Positions 1-13,540 of a DNA stretch of 64,000 bases are shown here, piece after piece (the first letter of the stretch is position 1; each line of letters opens with the position of its first letter). The stretch covers positions 4,725,501 through 4,789,500 of the forward strand of contig CAMQGK010000299.1 of assembly GCA_947000775.1 (NCBI GenBank), given 5' to 3'. Source of the DNA: Pterois miles. Lineage: Eukaryota > Chordata > Actinopteri > Perciformes > Scorpaenidae. Under the pieces are notes generated by a model. That model was not told where the DNA came from and ran no database searches. It saw only the letters and a list, made by a program, of their open reading frames with translations. The position numbers were made by a program, and so were the translations under genes.

Positions 1-3000
1 TTAAAAATAAAAGCATTAACAATGGTCCCCAGGCTGAAAATAAAACTGAAGGAAAACAATTGCACATATTTTCGGTGTTGAAAAGAGTAACACACCTGCA
101 CACGGACAAAATTTTTCATGTGATGTGTACAACTGATACTTCTAATGTATTTTCAGTGAAAAGTGAAAAAAATCTTTCTAGTCAAATATTGTATCTAATT
201 TATATATTATCTTGAACTATATTCAACTCAAATATCACTTTACACCACTTTGTGTGTCAAAGCTTTTTAGTGTTTAATACTTTGTAGGGCTAATGTTATT
301 CTGAAGCAGCCAAAAAGCAAAAGTAAAATGTCAGACATTACAGCACAAGCAGGGATCATTTCCCTTCTGCCGTGATCTTTAACAGCGTGTTCTGAGCAGA
401 ATTTCTAAAAAGAAAAATTATAGGGATCTATAACCTCCTGTCAGCTCTCAGCCACAGAAGAAAGGAGAAAAATCTAAAGAGAGGATGAAAAAGAAAGAGC
501 GGGGAATATTAAATCAAATTAGAACCAAATGAGGCGAGTGGCACACTGTCTAAAAGCACTTTACACCCGGGCCCCTTGAGCATTGCCCTCCTTTTTCCAC
601 TAAGACTTTGGTGATTTCTCTATGTTCTCCTCTTATTCCCTTTGTGCACAATTCATAAGGATTAGCACTTTGTAACCCCCATTCCCCCTCTACACACCCA
701 GCTAACTATTACAATGTGTGTTTGCTCATGTATGTGTGTGAGCATGAATATAATGGAGAAAATCAGACATGAGTTTCTACCGCTCGGTGGGTGTGTGTGT
801 GTGTGTTTGGGTGTGTGTTAATATATCGACTACGGGAAAGGGAGGCTGCTTTCTCTCCTGGCATCATCATCCTAAGAGTGCTGTCAGCTCTGAGTTATCC
901 CTGAAGACAGGGTGGCACCAGGCAGAGCAGAGGGGCCTTCAGAGGGATGGAGAGGGGTTTAAAGCCTCCAGCACATACTGTACAACCACACACATCACAA
1001 TCAAACACTTAACTGGTGTGGTACCAACTTCACATTTCAACTCTTATTTATGAAGTGGATACGGTTTGAGTGGTGAATGCTACAGTGCACGTTGATGTTT
1101 AAGTACTTATGTATAGAGTTTCCTCTTCAGGCGTACTGTGGGGGGACTGCTATGGGAAATAAAAAAACTGCTTGGCCGACACACATGGCTGCCTCTCCAT
1201 TGTACTCAGGGGTTTTGGCGAAGGGCTGGAACTGCCTCTCTGTCACCATGAGAGGATATGGAAATAAAGACTTATTTACTGGCCCTGTGCTGGAACACAA
1301 CCAGTGTCCCTTTATAGCCCAGTATTGACTCTACTGGATGTCTCCGTGTCCACATCATGTGCAGGAAACAAGGCAGCAAATATAGTGTACGTGGCAGCGG
1401 GAAACCGACCTATGTTGGGCTGAGTGTATTAGATATATTGAACTTAATGCTCTCATAATGCAAATAATTCCCTCAGTGACATGCGGTATCGCCAATAGGC
1501 TGAGGTTAAATGAAATAAAATGGCTTTTAGAGAACCAGAAGTAAATTCAGAATAGATCAGAAATCTCACAAGGCCCCTATTTTCACCCAAGGACGTCGCA
1601 TATATAGATTGTAATAATTTATACTAATGGTTTCCTGGAAAAAAAAATATTTTTTCAGCAGTCTTACCAGGCAGCATATACCCTCTTATTTTCCCTTTAC
1701 CGCCCCCTCCTTCTAGTCCTTTCTTCACCCATACCCTAGAGGCCATTTACTATGATTACCAATAACAATAACACTCCCATTATCTTTTATTATCGCATTT
1801 TCCCAAGGCTCTGCCAGCTCTCATGGACTTTGATAAAGTTACAAAACGGCTCCTGTTTCGAGCTTGTATATGGGCTGCCTCGGCTAAGAATTCCCTTAAT
1901 AGTCAGGGTTTGTTTGGGTATCTGACCTGAATCGACATAAATGCCAATGGTCCACTAAATAGATAGTAAAGTGTTGAGCCACCTGAGACGGCTTTACTGC
2001 GGAGGGCTTCTGGTTTCCAGCTTGGGTGCTTTAATATAATCCTTGTGTCACTTTACTCTTAAATGTTTTGATTTAAAGAGTGAAGGGGGGGGGGCTGGAA
2101 AAACATAATTAAACCTTAATTTAAAAGCGTATATTGGTGGATAAGGCTTTCCACATTTCAGTTTCATTACAAACATTCCAGCGCTTTTATAGCCTCTGTC
2201 TCAAGACACAGAAGACTCACCCACATCAACAGTTCTTAGACAAGAGGTATTTACTGTAGATCTATCTGTACTCTAATTTCTCAGCATATAATATATGGAT
2301 CTACAAAGCGCATCACAGTCCCCAAATGAGTCATATAATAAAAATGTCTCATTGCAACCTAGCCCTGTGATTTCTACCGGTACACTAAGCCATGCTATTT
2401 AAAAATCCCATTCCAATACAATATATTTGACGAGCACACTATTTAGAAAATATAGCTCTGTGACAGCAATTATTTCTTAGCAAAACAATAATATAGATTG
2501 TTTGGACAGACTACAGGAAGTGCTATAAATGTCGAACAATCCCAAAAATGCGACTGATTCATGGGGTGTTTTCAGTAGACGCTACTAGCACACGTGTTTT
2601 CCTTCTGACTGCGTCGATGACGTGCATTCCTGAGGAGCTGTGCCGGTCTTGTCAAGAGCTGGACCTGACCTTGTTTCACCTCCCAGTAGCATGACTCAGC
2701 CCTCGACCTTGAATCTCTCCTCCTGGGGTCCCTTGTTTATTATGTCACAAAAGACCAGTCACACTCCTGTAACGGCGGCTCGGCCCCCGGAGAAAGTCAG
2801 AATCCAGCTGTAGCCGAGCCCCCCCCCTCCCCATCCCACTCGTAAATGAGCATGTCCAATCTACCCACTGTGTTTCATTAAAACCAGACTACATCAGTCA
2901 GGGCCTGAACTTTAAAGGCCAGGTCCCCTCTCCGGCAACATGGGAGAAAAACACCAAGCTGTTAAAGTAAAGGACCTCACACTGCACATACACTCAAAAC

Positions 3001-3950
3001 GATCATACACTTAACACCACATTTCTGCTGGTGGACCACACATCGCAGCGTCAGTCCGAGACCACACAGTAGGTCTCGTAAGGCCGACAAAAGACCTCGT
3101 AAGACCTCACACCGGGCCCTAGCATGACTCGATAGGACCTCAGAGAATCCCACACCTGTAACTCCACAAGCCGCAAAGTAACTCCACTGAATAGCTACTG
3201 TAGTCCTCGTGCAGCAATTAGAAACCTGGAAACTGTTTAGACCCGTGACTGTTTGGACATTTTTTACTTGACAAAATTAAGTGCAAAGGAAGTGTAAGAT
3301 CTGCTTTAGCCCAGGGGCTACTTTCCCAATAGTGAGAGAAGTATAAAGGAAGAGCCAAGAACACATAGCAGGAAGCTCAGGGGGGATGCCAGATGGACGG
3401 ACGGCAGGATGGATGGGTAGATAAATGAGTGGAGGCCGTGCAACAAGAGGGGAGACTGGGAAGGAGTCCCATGGGTGGGGACGGGAAGGCAGCTTCGTGA
3501 TGGAAAGCTTTCAAACTCCTTTCATCGGCTGCCTGAGGACTGGAGCTTTACAAGAGCAAGATGAGCCGGCGCCACTGGAGCTGCTTGGCTCTCCTCAACG
3601 AAACCCAGACGCAGAGACGGAGCGGGACCCTATCACCACTCCGCCCACACTCTGCTCCCGCCCCCAAACACCAGCCGTCCAATCTTCATCGACCTCAGCC
3701 GTGATACACATACTCAAATCATAGCAAGGCTCAGTAGCAGCTCTTCTCCCTTGTTAGGCATAACTTTTTGGATTTAAATTGTGATGTGAAAGATTCAGCT
3801 GAAAACCCTACTTCTGATACTAGTTTATGTTGTCTTATTTCATAATCTAACAGCCTGAAGTGGTGACGGCTGAATACGCTATCACAACCTTAAATTTTTA
3901 GGGGTGGTGAAAGAATGTGATTAAGCACATTAAAAGGTGTTTGAGCTTAC
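1..3950. other. Non-coding stretch, no gene seen
   Basis: AT-rich sequence without convincing exon or bounded repeat. A GC-richer patch at about 2580-2830 (AGGAGCTGTGCCGGTCTTGT, ACGGCGGCTCGGCCCCCGG) could be a regulatory element, but nothing in it is decisive. If the gene model is right this is downstream intron or the 3' end of the gene. No poly(A) signal could be tied to it. Confidence 0.5.
789..820 (+). repeat. Short imperfect (TG)n
   Basis: Interrupted GT dinucleotide run. It creates a low-complexity open frame that is not a gene. Confidence 0.7.
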
Positions 3951-4073
3951 CAGTCCACACTTAGAGATCGTCTCCTGTAGGATGTAGGTCTGTCCGTGGA
4001 GGTCTTATCCGCTTTGGGCACACGCTCTCTGAGGGACAGGCGATGGGTGAATTTTGAGATCCCAGACTCTGAC
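3951..4073 (-). CDS. Internal coding exon, Ser/Arg-rich segment, gene unidentified
   Basis: Seen: on the minus strand a pyrimidine tract (TTCTTGTTCTTTCCTTAAG) ends at an AG at 4074-4075, followed by 123 open nucleotides and a GTAAGC donor at 3945-3950. The exon is phase 2 at both ends, so it encodes exactly 41 codons and could be skipped without a frameshift. The peptide begins SESGISKFTHRLSLRERV, continues through KADKTSTDRP and ends RRRSLSVDW, the last codon being split by the intron. It is rich in Ser, Thr, Arg and Lys and has no hydrophobic segment, as in a disordered cytosolic or nuclear linker. RRRSLS fits the R-x-x-S pattern of basophilic kinases, which is inference only. I do not recognise the protein family. 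Its phase fits upstream candidates at 22288 and, alternatively, 17508. This is the strongest exon call in the window, because both splice signals are good and the composition is unlike its AT-rich surroundings. Confidence 0.72.
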
Positions 4074-5938
4074 CTTAAGGAAAGAACAAGAATAAATGCA
4101 TCAGAATAAGACTCTACGGACTGATTCAGACATGGCCCATTGACCTGTTGCATGGGCGATCTTCTGTTTTACACCATATTCATACACTTCATACATTATA
4201 CATTCTTGCATAGAGTTCAGGAGCAGTTAACATCAGTGCCTTCTTTCTCAGCTCTCAGTATAAATAATTGCTAATAAGAAAACACACAGAGACTGATATT
4301 TGTTATATGAGTTTATCATCTACAGTACTACAAAATTCTCTTTGCCAAAAACTAAAAACTATTCAACCAAGGTTACATTTTGCTGGAGAACACGAATGTC
4401 TCAGTAAAATGGATTCTCTTCCGCCCAAAACCAAACTCAGTTTTGCAGAAATCACAATACTCAGTGGAAATGTAGACCATGAAGTTGATAAACAGTGTAA
4501 CAATGCTGCAGTTCCCATAGGAAACATTAGGTTTCAGGGAAAGCCGCATACTTCCTGCCTAATTTTCTCCAAATCTTTTTCACAGGAAAAAAAAAAAGTG
4601 AAGTCACACACATTTTAATCTCCTCTACTGCGCTGCCAATGTCCCAGTTCAACTTTTCGCTCAAAATTAAAAACAGGAAATGTAATATTTCTTCCATTCC
4701 AGCCCGGGACACATTTTGATGAGACTCAGCATTGCAATATTGCTGTGGTAACAGTGGGGACTAATCAAAATGTAATAATATTCTCTATCAAAGAGCCAAG
4801 CTCACGGAGGAACAGCGCTGGAGCACAGATGAGTGTGTGGTGTAAAAATTCACAAGACTTATTAAGCAAAGGTTTATATAAATATGGCCAAAGTGAATAA
4901 AAATTCATGGATAAATTTATGGTAAGTTGAAGCATTGTAGGAAAAAGCAAAAAATCTAAAATTGAAGGAATTTCAAAATGCTACATAAAACGATGCCCGA
5001 GCATTCTTCACTCACCTAATCTGACACACATGCTGTTTCTATTTCATTATGAAATGATAAAACATCCTTAATAATGACTCATATGTACTCGCACACATAC
5101 ATAGATCTCCTCTCAACCTCAGCCAAAAAGCGTTTTAGTCTCCATGGTGAGCTCTGTTGGAGACATGCTGCAGGGATGGTTGGATTGAGGAGAGCGCAGA
5201 CTACCAGGGTGCACCCTGCCACTCAAAGACAAAGCTTGTATCTGCCATCGCTGTCGTTTGTTTACGTAAGATGCTGCAGAAATACTGTTCACATGAGGAT
5301 TTGATAAAACACGAGGGATGAAATCGTGCACCATTGTTCATGCCGTTACTTTGATTACTGAGCAGCGACATGGATGAATGACAGTGTGGCGATGCGTCCA
5401 GTTTCACCTAACTCAATTGCCAAACTGGCATAATGTCACATGCTCATTTTTTGCATCGTGATGCAGAGGTATGACAGGACCTTGAATCATTCATATATTC
5501 TTGACTAGGAGAGTGCTTTGCTTCAGAAAGAGGACAGAAGGTCTGAGTATCCTGTCAAGTCTAATGCTTCTATGAGAGACCAATCAGATCTGATTCAACT
5601 GGATGGAGACCTTATACATCACAGACTTGTAAACGTTCCCACAGGTGTGAATAAAAGACTGCTGTGACCTTGGAAGCTGAAGTGAAAGCCCATTTATTTT
5701 AAAGTCATAGATCTATGCCAGCTGGACTTTCTGCTACCTTGCTTGGAGCATTATCTCCTTTTTTTCCAAACTGATAAAAATATAAATGTCTCATAATAAA
5801 ATTGCTTCATTGCCAAAATTTTATTTCATCATTCTCTCAAAACAGGCAGAGCCCACGTCCATGACAGGCATCATAAATCAATGTTGTCTGAAGACCAAGT
5901 TAAAAAAAACACAAGCTTGAATTATCACCTTGCGGTTG
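4074..5938. other. Intronic sequence, no feature
   Basis: AT-rich, scattered short open frames without splice context. Nothing supported. Confidence 0.45.
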
Positions 5939-6776
5939 TATGCCTCCACCAACCAGTCAAGTTGCAGTTTACGTTCATGTCTGCCCAAAATATCATCACT
6001 TCATCATTTTATGCTATTAGACATTTATGTGACGTTGTCCTAATTAGCATATGAATGACAAAGTTATGGTCAAAAACATGTTTATAGATTGTATATAAGA
6101 AGTGGAAGGACATCGTCACCGTGATATCACCCATTGGTCTGACGACTGCCATTTTAAAGCCTCAAGTTCTGCATTTTGGCTGTCACCAATTTATTTTTGT
6201 TGCAACCAGAAGTGACATGAGGGTGGAGTTATCTACAACCAAACATTTTTAGGTGACTTACATTTTACAATTAACTTTCATCAGCTGAAAACACACTGTG
6301 AAAGGGATACAGTTGTAAGACAAAAACACAGACTGGACAAGGCCGTGGTAGTCACCTGTCCATCATAAGGTAGCCATCATGCTGTATTGAAGACTTGAGA
6401 CTGGAGACAATAAACTCATGTTTACAATATTTACTGAGGTAATAAATCAAGTGAGAAGTAGAGTCATTTTCTCATAGACTTCAATACAATCAGACTTTTT
6501 TGCAACCAGAGGAGTTGCCCCCTGCTGGCTATTAGAAAGATGCAAGTTTAAGGCACTTCCTCATTGGCTTCACTTTTCAGACTTGGAGGTAGCACAATGG
6601 ATGTACGTAAGGTCACAGCGACTTTGACGTTTGACCACCAAAATCAAATTAGTTCATCTTTGAATCCAAGCAGATGTTTGTGCCAAATTTGAAGAAATTC
6701 CCTTTAGGCATTCTCGAGATATTGCATTTATCATCATGGATGGACGGGCAACCCAAAAGCATAATGCCTCAGGCAT
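5939..6776 (+). mobile_element. Dispersed teleost repeat, interrupted by another element
   Basis: The left part (5939 to about 6082) starts TATGCCTCCACCAACC and the right part (about 6607 to 6776) ends CATAATGCCTCAGGCAT. Between these edges is text I recognise as a common fish repeat (CCAAAATATCATCACTTCAT on the left, GTGCCAAATTTGAAGAAATT on the right). The two halves read as one element split by the insertion at about 6083-6606. Class is uncertain; it may be non-autonomous. No coding potential. Confidence 0.6.
6083..6606 (+). mobile_element. MITE-like element nested in the 5939-6776 repeat
   Basis: It starts TATAGATTGTATATAAGAAG and ends around CTCATTGGCTTCACTTTTCAG plus about 15 bases. A related, longer and inverted copy lies at about 59029-60281 in this window. 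The pair shares both ends and much of the interior: the two ends, the TGCAACCAGA block and the ATCATGCTGTATTGAAGA block. The interruption of a recognisable host repeat shows that it inserted later than its host. Confidence 0.6.
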
Positions 6777-8459
6777 ATAGGTAAGAAGTGACAATTGAGT
6801 TTATTTAAATACTAGATCAGCCTTTTACAGAATGGTACTGGGCATGAAATCAATGCACCTACACTATGATCACACGTTACAATGATTTTTTTCTCAGAAA
6901 AGCTTTTCTGTCTATATAAAAGAGGGAAGCATATTCTGTCATGCTACAACAACAGGTTCCTCGTAAAACCAGCTGTTGCGCTGTAAAGGCGTTGCCATAA
7001 GCTGAGATGAAAATACACAAGTTCTCATTCAAAATGACCTCATGCTATGGCTTATCTAGTAGAACAAAACCCCGGCCCTACTGCCTTCGTTCCCACTCCT
7101 ACACCCTCAACTACTGTTTCCTGACCCTGCGCCAGCTTCTCCAAAGCGTTGGTTGACCTCGAAGACAAAGAGGCATATTTTCCTGTATGAATCACACAAA
7201 CGGGGTGTGGGATTTTGGTCAGATGGCAGAGCAACCCCTAATTGATGGTATTAAGTTAGACTGGGCTTCTTCTTCTTCAAGGGCTTTTAATTAAATTAGT
7301 AGCACTGCCCTGTGCAGGCCAGCTACTGCCAACCATTGATGCTAATGTACCTTTTCCATAAACTGTTCACTGGTCTGAGTAAAACTGATTCATAAATAGA
7401 CTACAGGATCATCAGTGGTTGTTAATAATCGCCTTGGTTTATATAGATCTAATCTGTTTGGCCTATGCCCAATAGTTACATTAAGAGTTCCCTGTAAAAC
7501 TTCAAACAAACTTTTGGATCAAACGCATGACACAACACGACCGTAGGATAATGACTTCAATGCCATGAAAACACACAGGATCATGACTTCAAAGACATGG
7601 GGGCCAGTGGATGCAGAAGAGGACTCAGGGAATCCCTTTGAGGGGTTTAGAGGAAAAATGGACATGCGAAGCAGGTGGGTCTCAGTGGAGGGGATCTGCT
7701 GGCAACTGGCTGCCTCTTGGCTCCCCGAGAGCCTCGACCCCTGGCTCCGCCCCATGCAGCTGTCCCCGATAACATCATCACAGCGGACACACTGCGGTGA
7801 CGCAATCCCCTTGGAGGCCCACTCAGGATATCCCAGTCGATTATCCTCTCATCAGAATTATATTTTCTCTTTCATTTTCCCGGTGTTGATTACGTTTTAT
7901 AAAATCAGTGATTGATTGTTTTTCCATATAGAAGTGAGGCCATGATGTGACCTTGAAGCCAAGTGATCCCATTCACACACACAGTGAAGCTTTGAACCGT
8001 TAGCGCCACCAGGAAAGTGCATACATAGGTGTTAGACAGTGCTTAGGCACCTGCCAGGTTTCCCTGTACCCCTACAAAGCCAACATAAGCACACTTGCAT
8101 GCATCATTTCCCATCTCTCACCTCAGCCAGGTTGTCCTGCTCTTAATGAACACAGACAAACTGGCTATTAAGTAATTTCAGACCACATGCACAACGAATG
8201 CTGTTCACTGGCTGAGTGAAGCTGAACAGCATGTGTACACGATGGGCTGCAGCTCTGCAGTGGAAGCTTTCTTTCTCCATCTCTTTGTCTCTAATGTACA
8301 AAGCTGGTAATTATAGAAATACAATGTAAAACAAAACATTGAATTGATGTATGCACATTAATGCATTTTATCACCTCACTTCTATCTGAGACCTTATCTT
8401 TATTTTTAATTTCACATGAGCTGCCTTTACTGGAATCTCCTTTACTGGTGTCTGTTTTT
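6777..8459. other. Intronic sequence
   Basis: No supported feature. A possible 20-nt minus-strand micro-exon at about 8113-8132 (donor GAG/GTGAGA) was considered and not called. Confidence 0.4.
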
Positions 8460-9065
8460 GAGGTTGACATTTTCATTTTTTTTCGTGAAATGTCTCAGCA
8501 GCCATATTGGATGGATTGCCATGAAGTTTAGTGCGGATATCCCTGGTGCCAAGAGGATGAATCCTGGCGGCTTTGATGATCCCCATTTATCCAGAGAAAA
8601 TCTAAACATCTGATGGATTGGCATGACGTTTTGTACAGACATTCAAGGTTCCCAGATGTTGACTTTTCCAATGACTTTGGGGAACCCCTGTCTTTTCCAA
8701 TAGCGCCACCACGAGGTTGACATTTGTGGTTTTGATTGAAATGTCTCAAAAACTATTGGATGCCAATGCTATGAAATTTACTACAGTCACTCATATCCCC
8801 CTCAGCATAAATTGTAATAACATTTCATGTAGCACCATCATGAGGTCAACGTTTTATTTTTTCCTAATACTACAGTCCAAATATACAACTAATGACATTC
8901 CCACCTATGTGGTTCTTTATGTTTAGTGCTATTAACAAACGTTAGCATGCTAACAACATACTACACCTAAATGGTATACATGGTAAATATAACCTGATAA
9001 ACATCAGTGTGTTAGTGTTGTGATTGTGAGCATATTAGCATGTTGACATAAGCATTTAGCTCATG
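8460..9065 (+). repeat. Old dispersed teleost repeat with internal repetition
   Basis: Two diverged internal units share the motifs AAATGTCTCA...ATTGGATG, GCCATGAAGTTTAGT / GCTATGAAATTTACT, and TAGCGCCACCACGAGGTTGACA / TAGCACCATCATGAGGTCAAC (shown here in parts). They are followed by a GTTAGCATGCTAACA block and a CATGGTAAATATAACCTG / AAACATCAGTGTGTTAG block that I recognise from many fish genomes. No coding capacity. Class not determinable by eye. Confidence 0.5.
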
Positions 9066-9179
9066 GCTCTGCTGTCAACGCATCCTCATACAATGGTTCA
9101 TTTGAGATCTTCCGTAAAATGATTTTCCTATGAATATCCAGCAAGATGTGACGCATGTGTGAATTTCCGCTTGTTACAT

Positions 9180-9460
9180 GCATGAAGTCTTTTCAAAATA
9201 AGCTTCCATCATCACAGGAAGTTGGTTAGGTTTAGGCAATAAAACTACTTTGTTAGGTTTAGGAAAAGGGTTGGGTCAGAATAACTCCAGAAGTGGAGTA
9301 ACTTAAGTATGGAAGTTATGTGGCAAATATATCAACACTGACTTCTGGGTGCACAAGGGGTACAAAGACCTCCTAGGTGAAAAGGCTTTGTAATCCGCCA
9401 TCCACCCAGACCTCCTCCCTACATGGTGTTTGATGCTCTTTATACTTCCTGGTTCACAAT
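9180..9460 (+). repeat. Fragment of a dispersed repeat with GGTTAGGTTTAGG motifs
   Basis: It contains GTTGGTTAGGTTTAGGCAAT followed by AAAACTACTTTGTTAGGTTT and a GGTTGGGTC block, a combination often seen in fish introns. The ends are not resolved. Similar TTTAGGTTTAGG motifs occur at about 13842-13862 beside another element. They are not telomeric arrays, being only two to three units long. Confidence 0.35.
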
Positions 9461-9951
9461 TATGTGGATTACATCAGAATTGATTTTCCATAATGTACAG
9501 TGCTATAACTTTTTGTAGGTGTTTATAGCTACAAACAGTGTATGAGAACAGCCTGCTGCCTCAGAAAGTTGCCAGTGTAGCTGTACACTCTTGAAATATG
9601 CCCTAGAAGTAAACATAACTTCATGTTGTTATCCACTTGGAAAGAAACAAAACTGGTGATATATTTTTACATTGGTTAATTAGATATTAAAGTCCAATTT
9701 CCACCTTTTTCTGTATTTTAGACTTTGTTGTATATATCATAACCCCCCCAATATTCCCAGTGACCATAAGATAGGATAACTGTTCCTAATATATCCCTCC
9801 GATGTGAAAGCCCACCACTGCCTCACTGCAATGTGACTTAGATTATGATCTTGCCAGCATTAGTAACTTTCCCCAATCCTGCTGCACAAGAGTGCTTTTG
9901 TCAGCACTGAATGGCTTGTGTGGTGATACGGAGAAAATGTTGACCCACGCT

Positions 9952-9995
<44 letters not shown>

Positions 9996-10385
9996 CACAC
10001 ACATGCACACACACACACACACCCGCACAACTACTTACACACTTTCACACTGTCACTGCGAAGGATCGCTTTTCTTGCAAACAACTCACCTAATGTCGCT
10101 TTCCCTCTCTGTTCTGTTGCCATGGCAGCAATTAACTGTTCAGAGGTATTCATGTGCAGAACAAATTCTGCTAAGGAACTCATTGTTCTTGTTCACAGTA
10201 CACAAAGCTATCGACTGTGCACTTTGACCCCCGCTCATAGCCTCAGCAGCCCACTGCTATTTGAGAGCAGAGTTAAGACTGCGTGGAATTCGAGCATAAA
10301 GCGCACAGCTCATTTAACAGTGAGCTACAGGGCTAATTTTTCAGTTGCTGTTAAATTATAAATATTTATGAATAAGGAATAAATA
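9461..10385. other. Non-coding, one (CA)n tract
   Basis: No gene seen. Only the microsatellite at 9953-10022. Confidence 0.45.
9953..10022 (+). repeat. (CA)n microsatellite, interrupted
   Basis: CA run interrupted by CCTA and ATG. Confidence 0.9.
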
Positions 10386-10856
10386 TTAAAGAGGACCTAT
10401 TATGCTTTTTGTGCTTTTTCCTTTTCCTTTAGTGTGTTATATAGTCTTTGAGTATGTCAATGCCAAAGGGAGCGACTCTCCCCCACAAAAACACTGCTCC
10501 TGCTCTACCTGATACTCCATTTCTTCTGTAACGTGGTGATGTCACTGAGTAACATATTTGCATAATACCTGCCTAGCGGCTAGTTTGGCGTGCACTCAAA
10601 CAAAGCTAGTTAGAGCGAAGCGGGAGTGGAGGGCGAAGAGATTGGTTCGCTGGTTTTGGGCCAGCTGACCAATCAGAGCAGACCGGGATTTATGGCTCAA
10701 ACTGAGCATTTCAGATAGAGGGTGAAAAAAGGTGCAGCAGCACAGCCGGTGTGAGAAAAATCACTTTTTGAACATTTCAGCATGTAAACATGTTCTAGTG
10801 GAAACCCAAAATATGCATGTATGTACCTGAAAATGAGCATAATAGGTCATCTTTAA
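10386..10856. mobile_element. MITE flanked by TTAA, about 20-bp terminal inverted repeats
   Basis: The left end reads TTAAAGAGGACCTATTATGC. The reverse complement of the right end reads TTAAAGATGACCTATTATGC, one mismatch over 20. TTAA at both edges is the target site of piggyBac-type elements but is also part of the inverted repeat, so the superfamily is uncertain. The element is 471 bp, non-coding and clearly bounded. Confidence 0.75.
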
Positions 10857-13476
10857 CAGGTCCAATTCCCCAACCCATTAATTATTTCATGTATTGTTAT
10901 ATAAAGTACGTACAAAATCTATATCTATCTATTATCTATATCTATCTATTTTTTTGTAAACTAAGTGATACATTTTTTTATTTTATTGAAGTAAGTATGT
11001 TATTTGGAGTATAGATTGTCTTCTGTTGATATTGTTTAATACTATGTTTTGTATTCTTGCCCTCCTTGACGATACCATACATTATATTTACTGTATATAT
11101 TTGATTAATGGGAAATAATATAACAGGCATGCTAAGTAAAGCTTCTCAGATCATACAGAGGGTTTTGTATTAGACGTGTTTATAAAGGGATCCCACAGAA
11201 ACCAGAAGAACGCCATGCATTACACAATCTATGTGGTCTGTCTGAGGCCGGGCTGCCCCTAACCACAGATCTTATTTCAGATTACTAAGGCACAGACACG
11301 ACAGTAAATCATGAGCAGGACAGACAAATACCTGACCCTGTTTCAGCAATTATGGGCAATGGCTGCCTACCTAAAACAACTATTTTAGAAAGGAGGGAAA
11401 ACAAAGCGCTGGGATTTCTTTCATCTCTGTCTCCTGCGCCGGCTTCTTATCCCTGCCAATGGAACTCTAATACGCCAAAAAGAATGTGGGCACCCGCCCA
11501 TTTAACAGATACATGCAAATGAAATGGACGCAAGCACACATGACTGCTGGCGTGCGCACGCACACTCGCATACACAAGCACAGTTTAATTCAGGAACATA
11601 CCCCTCAATGTGTTTCATTAGGCAAACAAAAAGGCTTTCAGTGGTCCAATCATAAAAGAACGCAGCCAAGCTATGAACATTGCTAATTAAAATCTGCTCA
11701 AAGAAAGCCTTGTTTTCCACTCGCCATCCCCATCCAAACCCATGTCTGTGTGTACGTCTCCCTACATGGCGGAGGCCGCTTTTATTTCACTTGGACGGAG
11801 GTCTCGCCAATAAAACATACTGATATTTCTTCAAGCTAACAAGCTTTTCCTTCAGTTGTGATACGATTACATTATCTGAATTGCTCAAAGCGTATTGTTT
11901 AATCGCTGGTAGCAGCAGGGGTCAATAAATGAGAGGTAATATCATGGCAGTCTGTTGCATAATACCTGATGCACTCTGGAGTCTAATGAATTTGGCTTTG
12001 TTTATTGCTGTAAAATTGTCGGAAAATAATGCATCAAATTTATACAATGCGTGACAGAGAGAAAACACGTTGATGAGATGGATAATTCTTCTAGAGGGGA
12101 GGCATTTAACAAACAAATCTTAACAACAACTGCCAAAACTTCCAAGTGCTAATGATCCAATCCTAATGCTACGTGCCAAAGGAGGGGACTCTGTTATCAC
12201 CCTATGCACATATTCTCATATGCTGCCCATCCACCCACCACGGTAAACAGAGATATTTCCATCTCGCCTCCTTTCCCTCATCCCCTCATTTGCACGCCTC
12301 TGACTCACACTCGTCATTTCGCCTTCTGTTTTTCACCCTTTTATTACGTCGCTCTCTCTCACTCCTGTTTTCCACGGAATCGGCACATACAGAATTTGTC
12401 AAGGGGACAAAAATGAGGGAGGAATTCAATGCCTTTTTTTTCACTTTTGGTCTGCTCCCTGTGGCGTTGGGCTTGATACCGTTCCCTCTGTGTCCCCCCT
12501 CTGCGTTTGATGTGTGCCATAAGGCTGACTCAACACAGTGAGACATACAGATGATGGATCTGCAGTCAAATTAATCTTGAATTGAGCTGACAAGCGCATG
12601 GAAGCCAGCAAACTATTAGAGGCTGTAGCCGGAGCACCGTACCACTAAGAGGGGAGGGGCGATGCAGGCGGCACCACAGACAGTTTTCTCTTTCCACTCG
12701 CTTTCGGTTAGGTGGGATGAGATAATAATGTGATTTGGAGGAAACCGATCTGGGGTAATTTAACAGCTATCATGTTGGATAGATGTGGTAACACCCAAGT
12801 GAACATACAGCAGTGTCTACAACCAGCAGACATGCATGCTATCAGTTACTGTACTTCCAAATCCAAGGTGAGCAGAAGCAGCGACTCTGATTTATTAATG
12901 GTCCACAATCCAGCGAAGACACACAGTAACATAATAATGTTCATGTGTGTGGAGAGCTGGACTTATCTGGTTTGACCTGAAAGCCTTATCACTGCTGTCA
13001 GAAATCTACACAAACCTGACAACAGTCACGAAACATCACATGACATTGTAACCCACTAATAATTCGACACAGAATCTCATAATTCTCCTCATAAAACTCC
13101 ACATAAGACTCCAGCTGGTCTCCTCTAGGACACAGAAAAGCTGATAAAACCTTGTGGAGCCTGAATCTTAACCCCCTGTATCGGTACACTCAGTATTGCA
13201 ACGCTGCTGCCGGCCTGTAAGGGCTTGTGGCTCACTGCCCGAGCAGCTAAATGGAGAATAAAAGGCAAAGGAGCGAGTATGAAAGTGCGCATGTATTCCA
13301 GTTCATCTCTTTGCAATTTGCAGTAAATATGCTAACATTTAAAGTGAATGAGTCTGAATTGTCCGTGGTTGTGGATCTGTGTGCCAGCCTGAGTTTTAAA
13401 CTGAGGTTTTTAGAGGCCTGGCCTGACGAAGGTGGACACCCCTCTGGTATTATGTTTATGGCCTTGAAACAGCTTT

Positions 13477-13540
<64 letters not shown>

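Noticed and set aside
8113..8132. 20-nt minus-strand micro-exon reading QDNLAE with a GAG/GTGAGA donor
   Set aside because: It is too short to judge, its acceptor is mediocre and its phases do not fit the neighbouring exon candidates.
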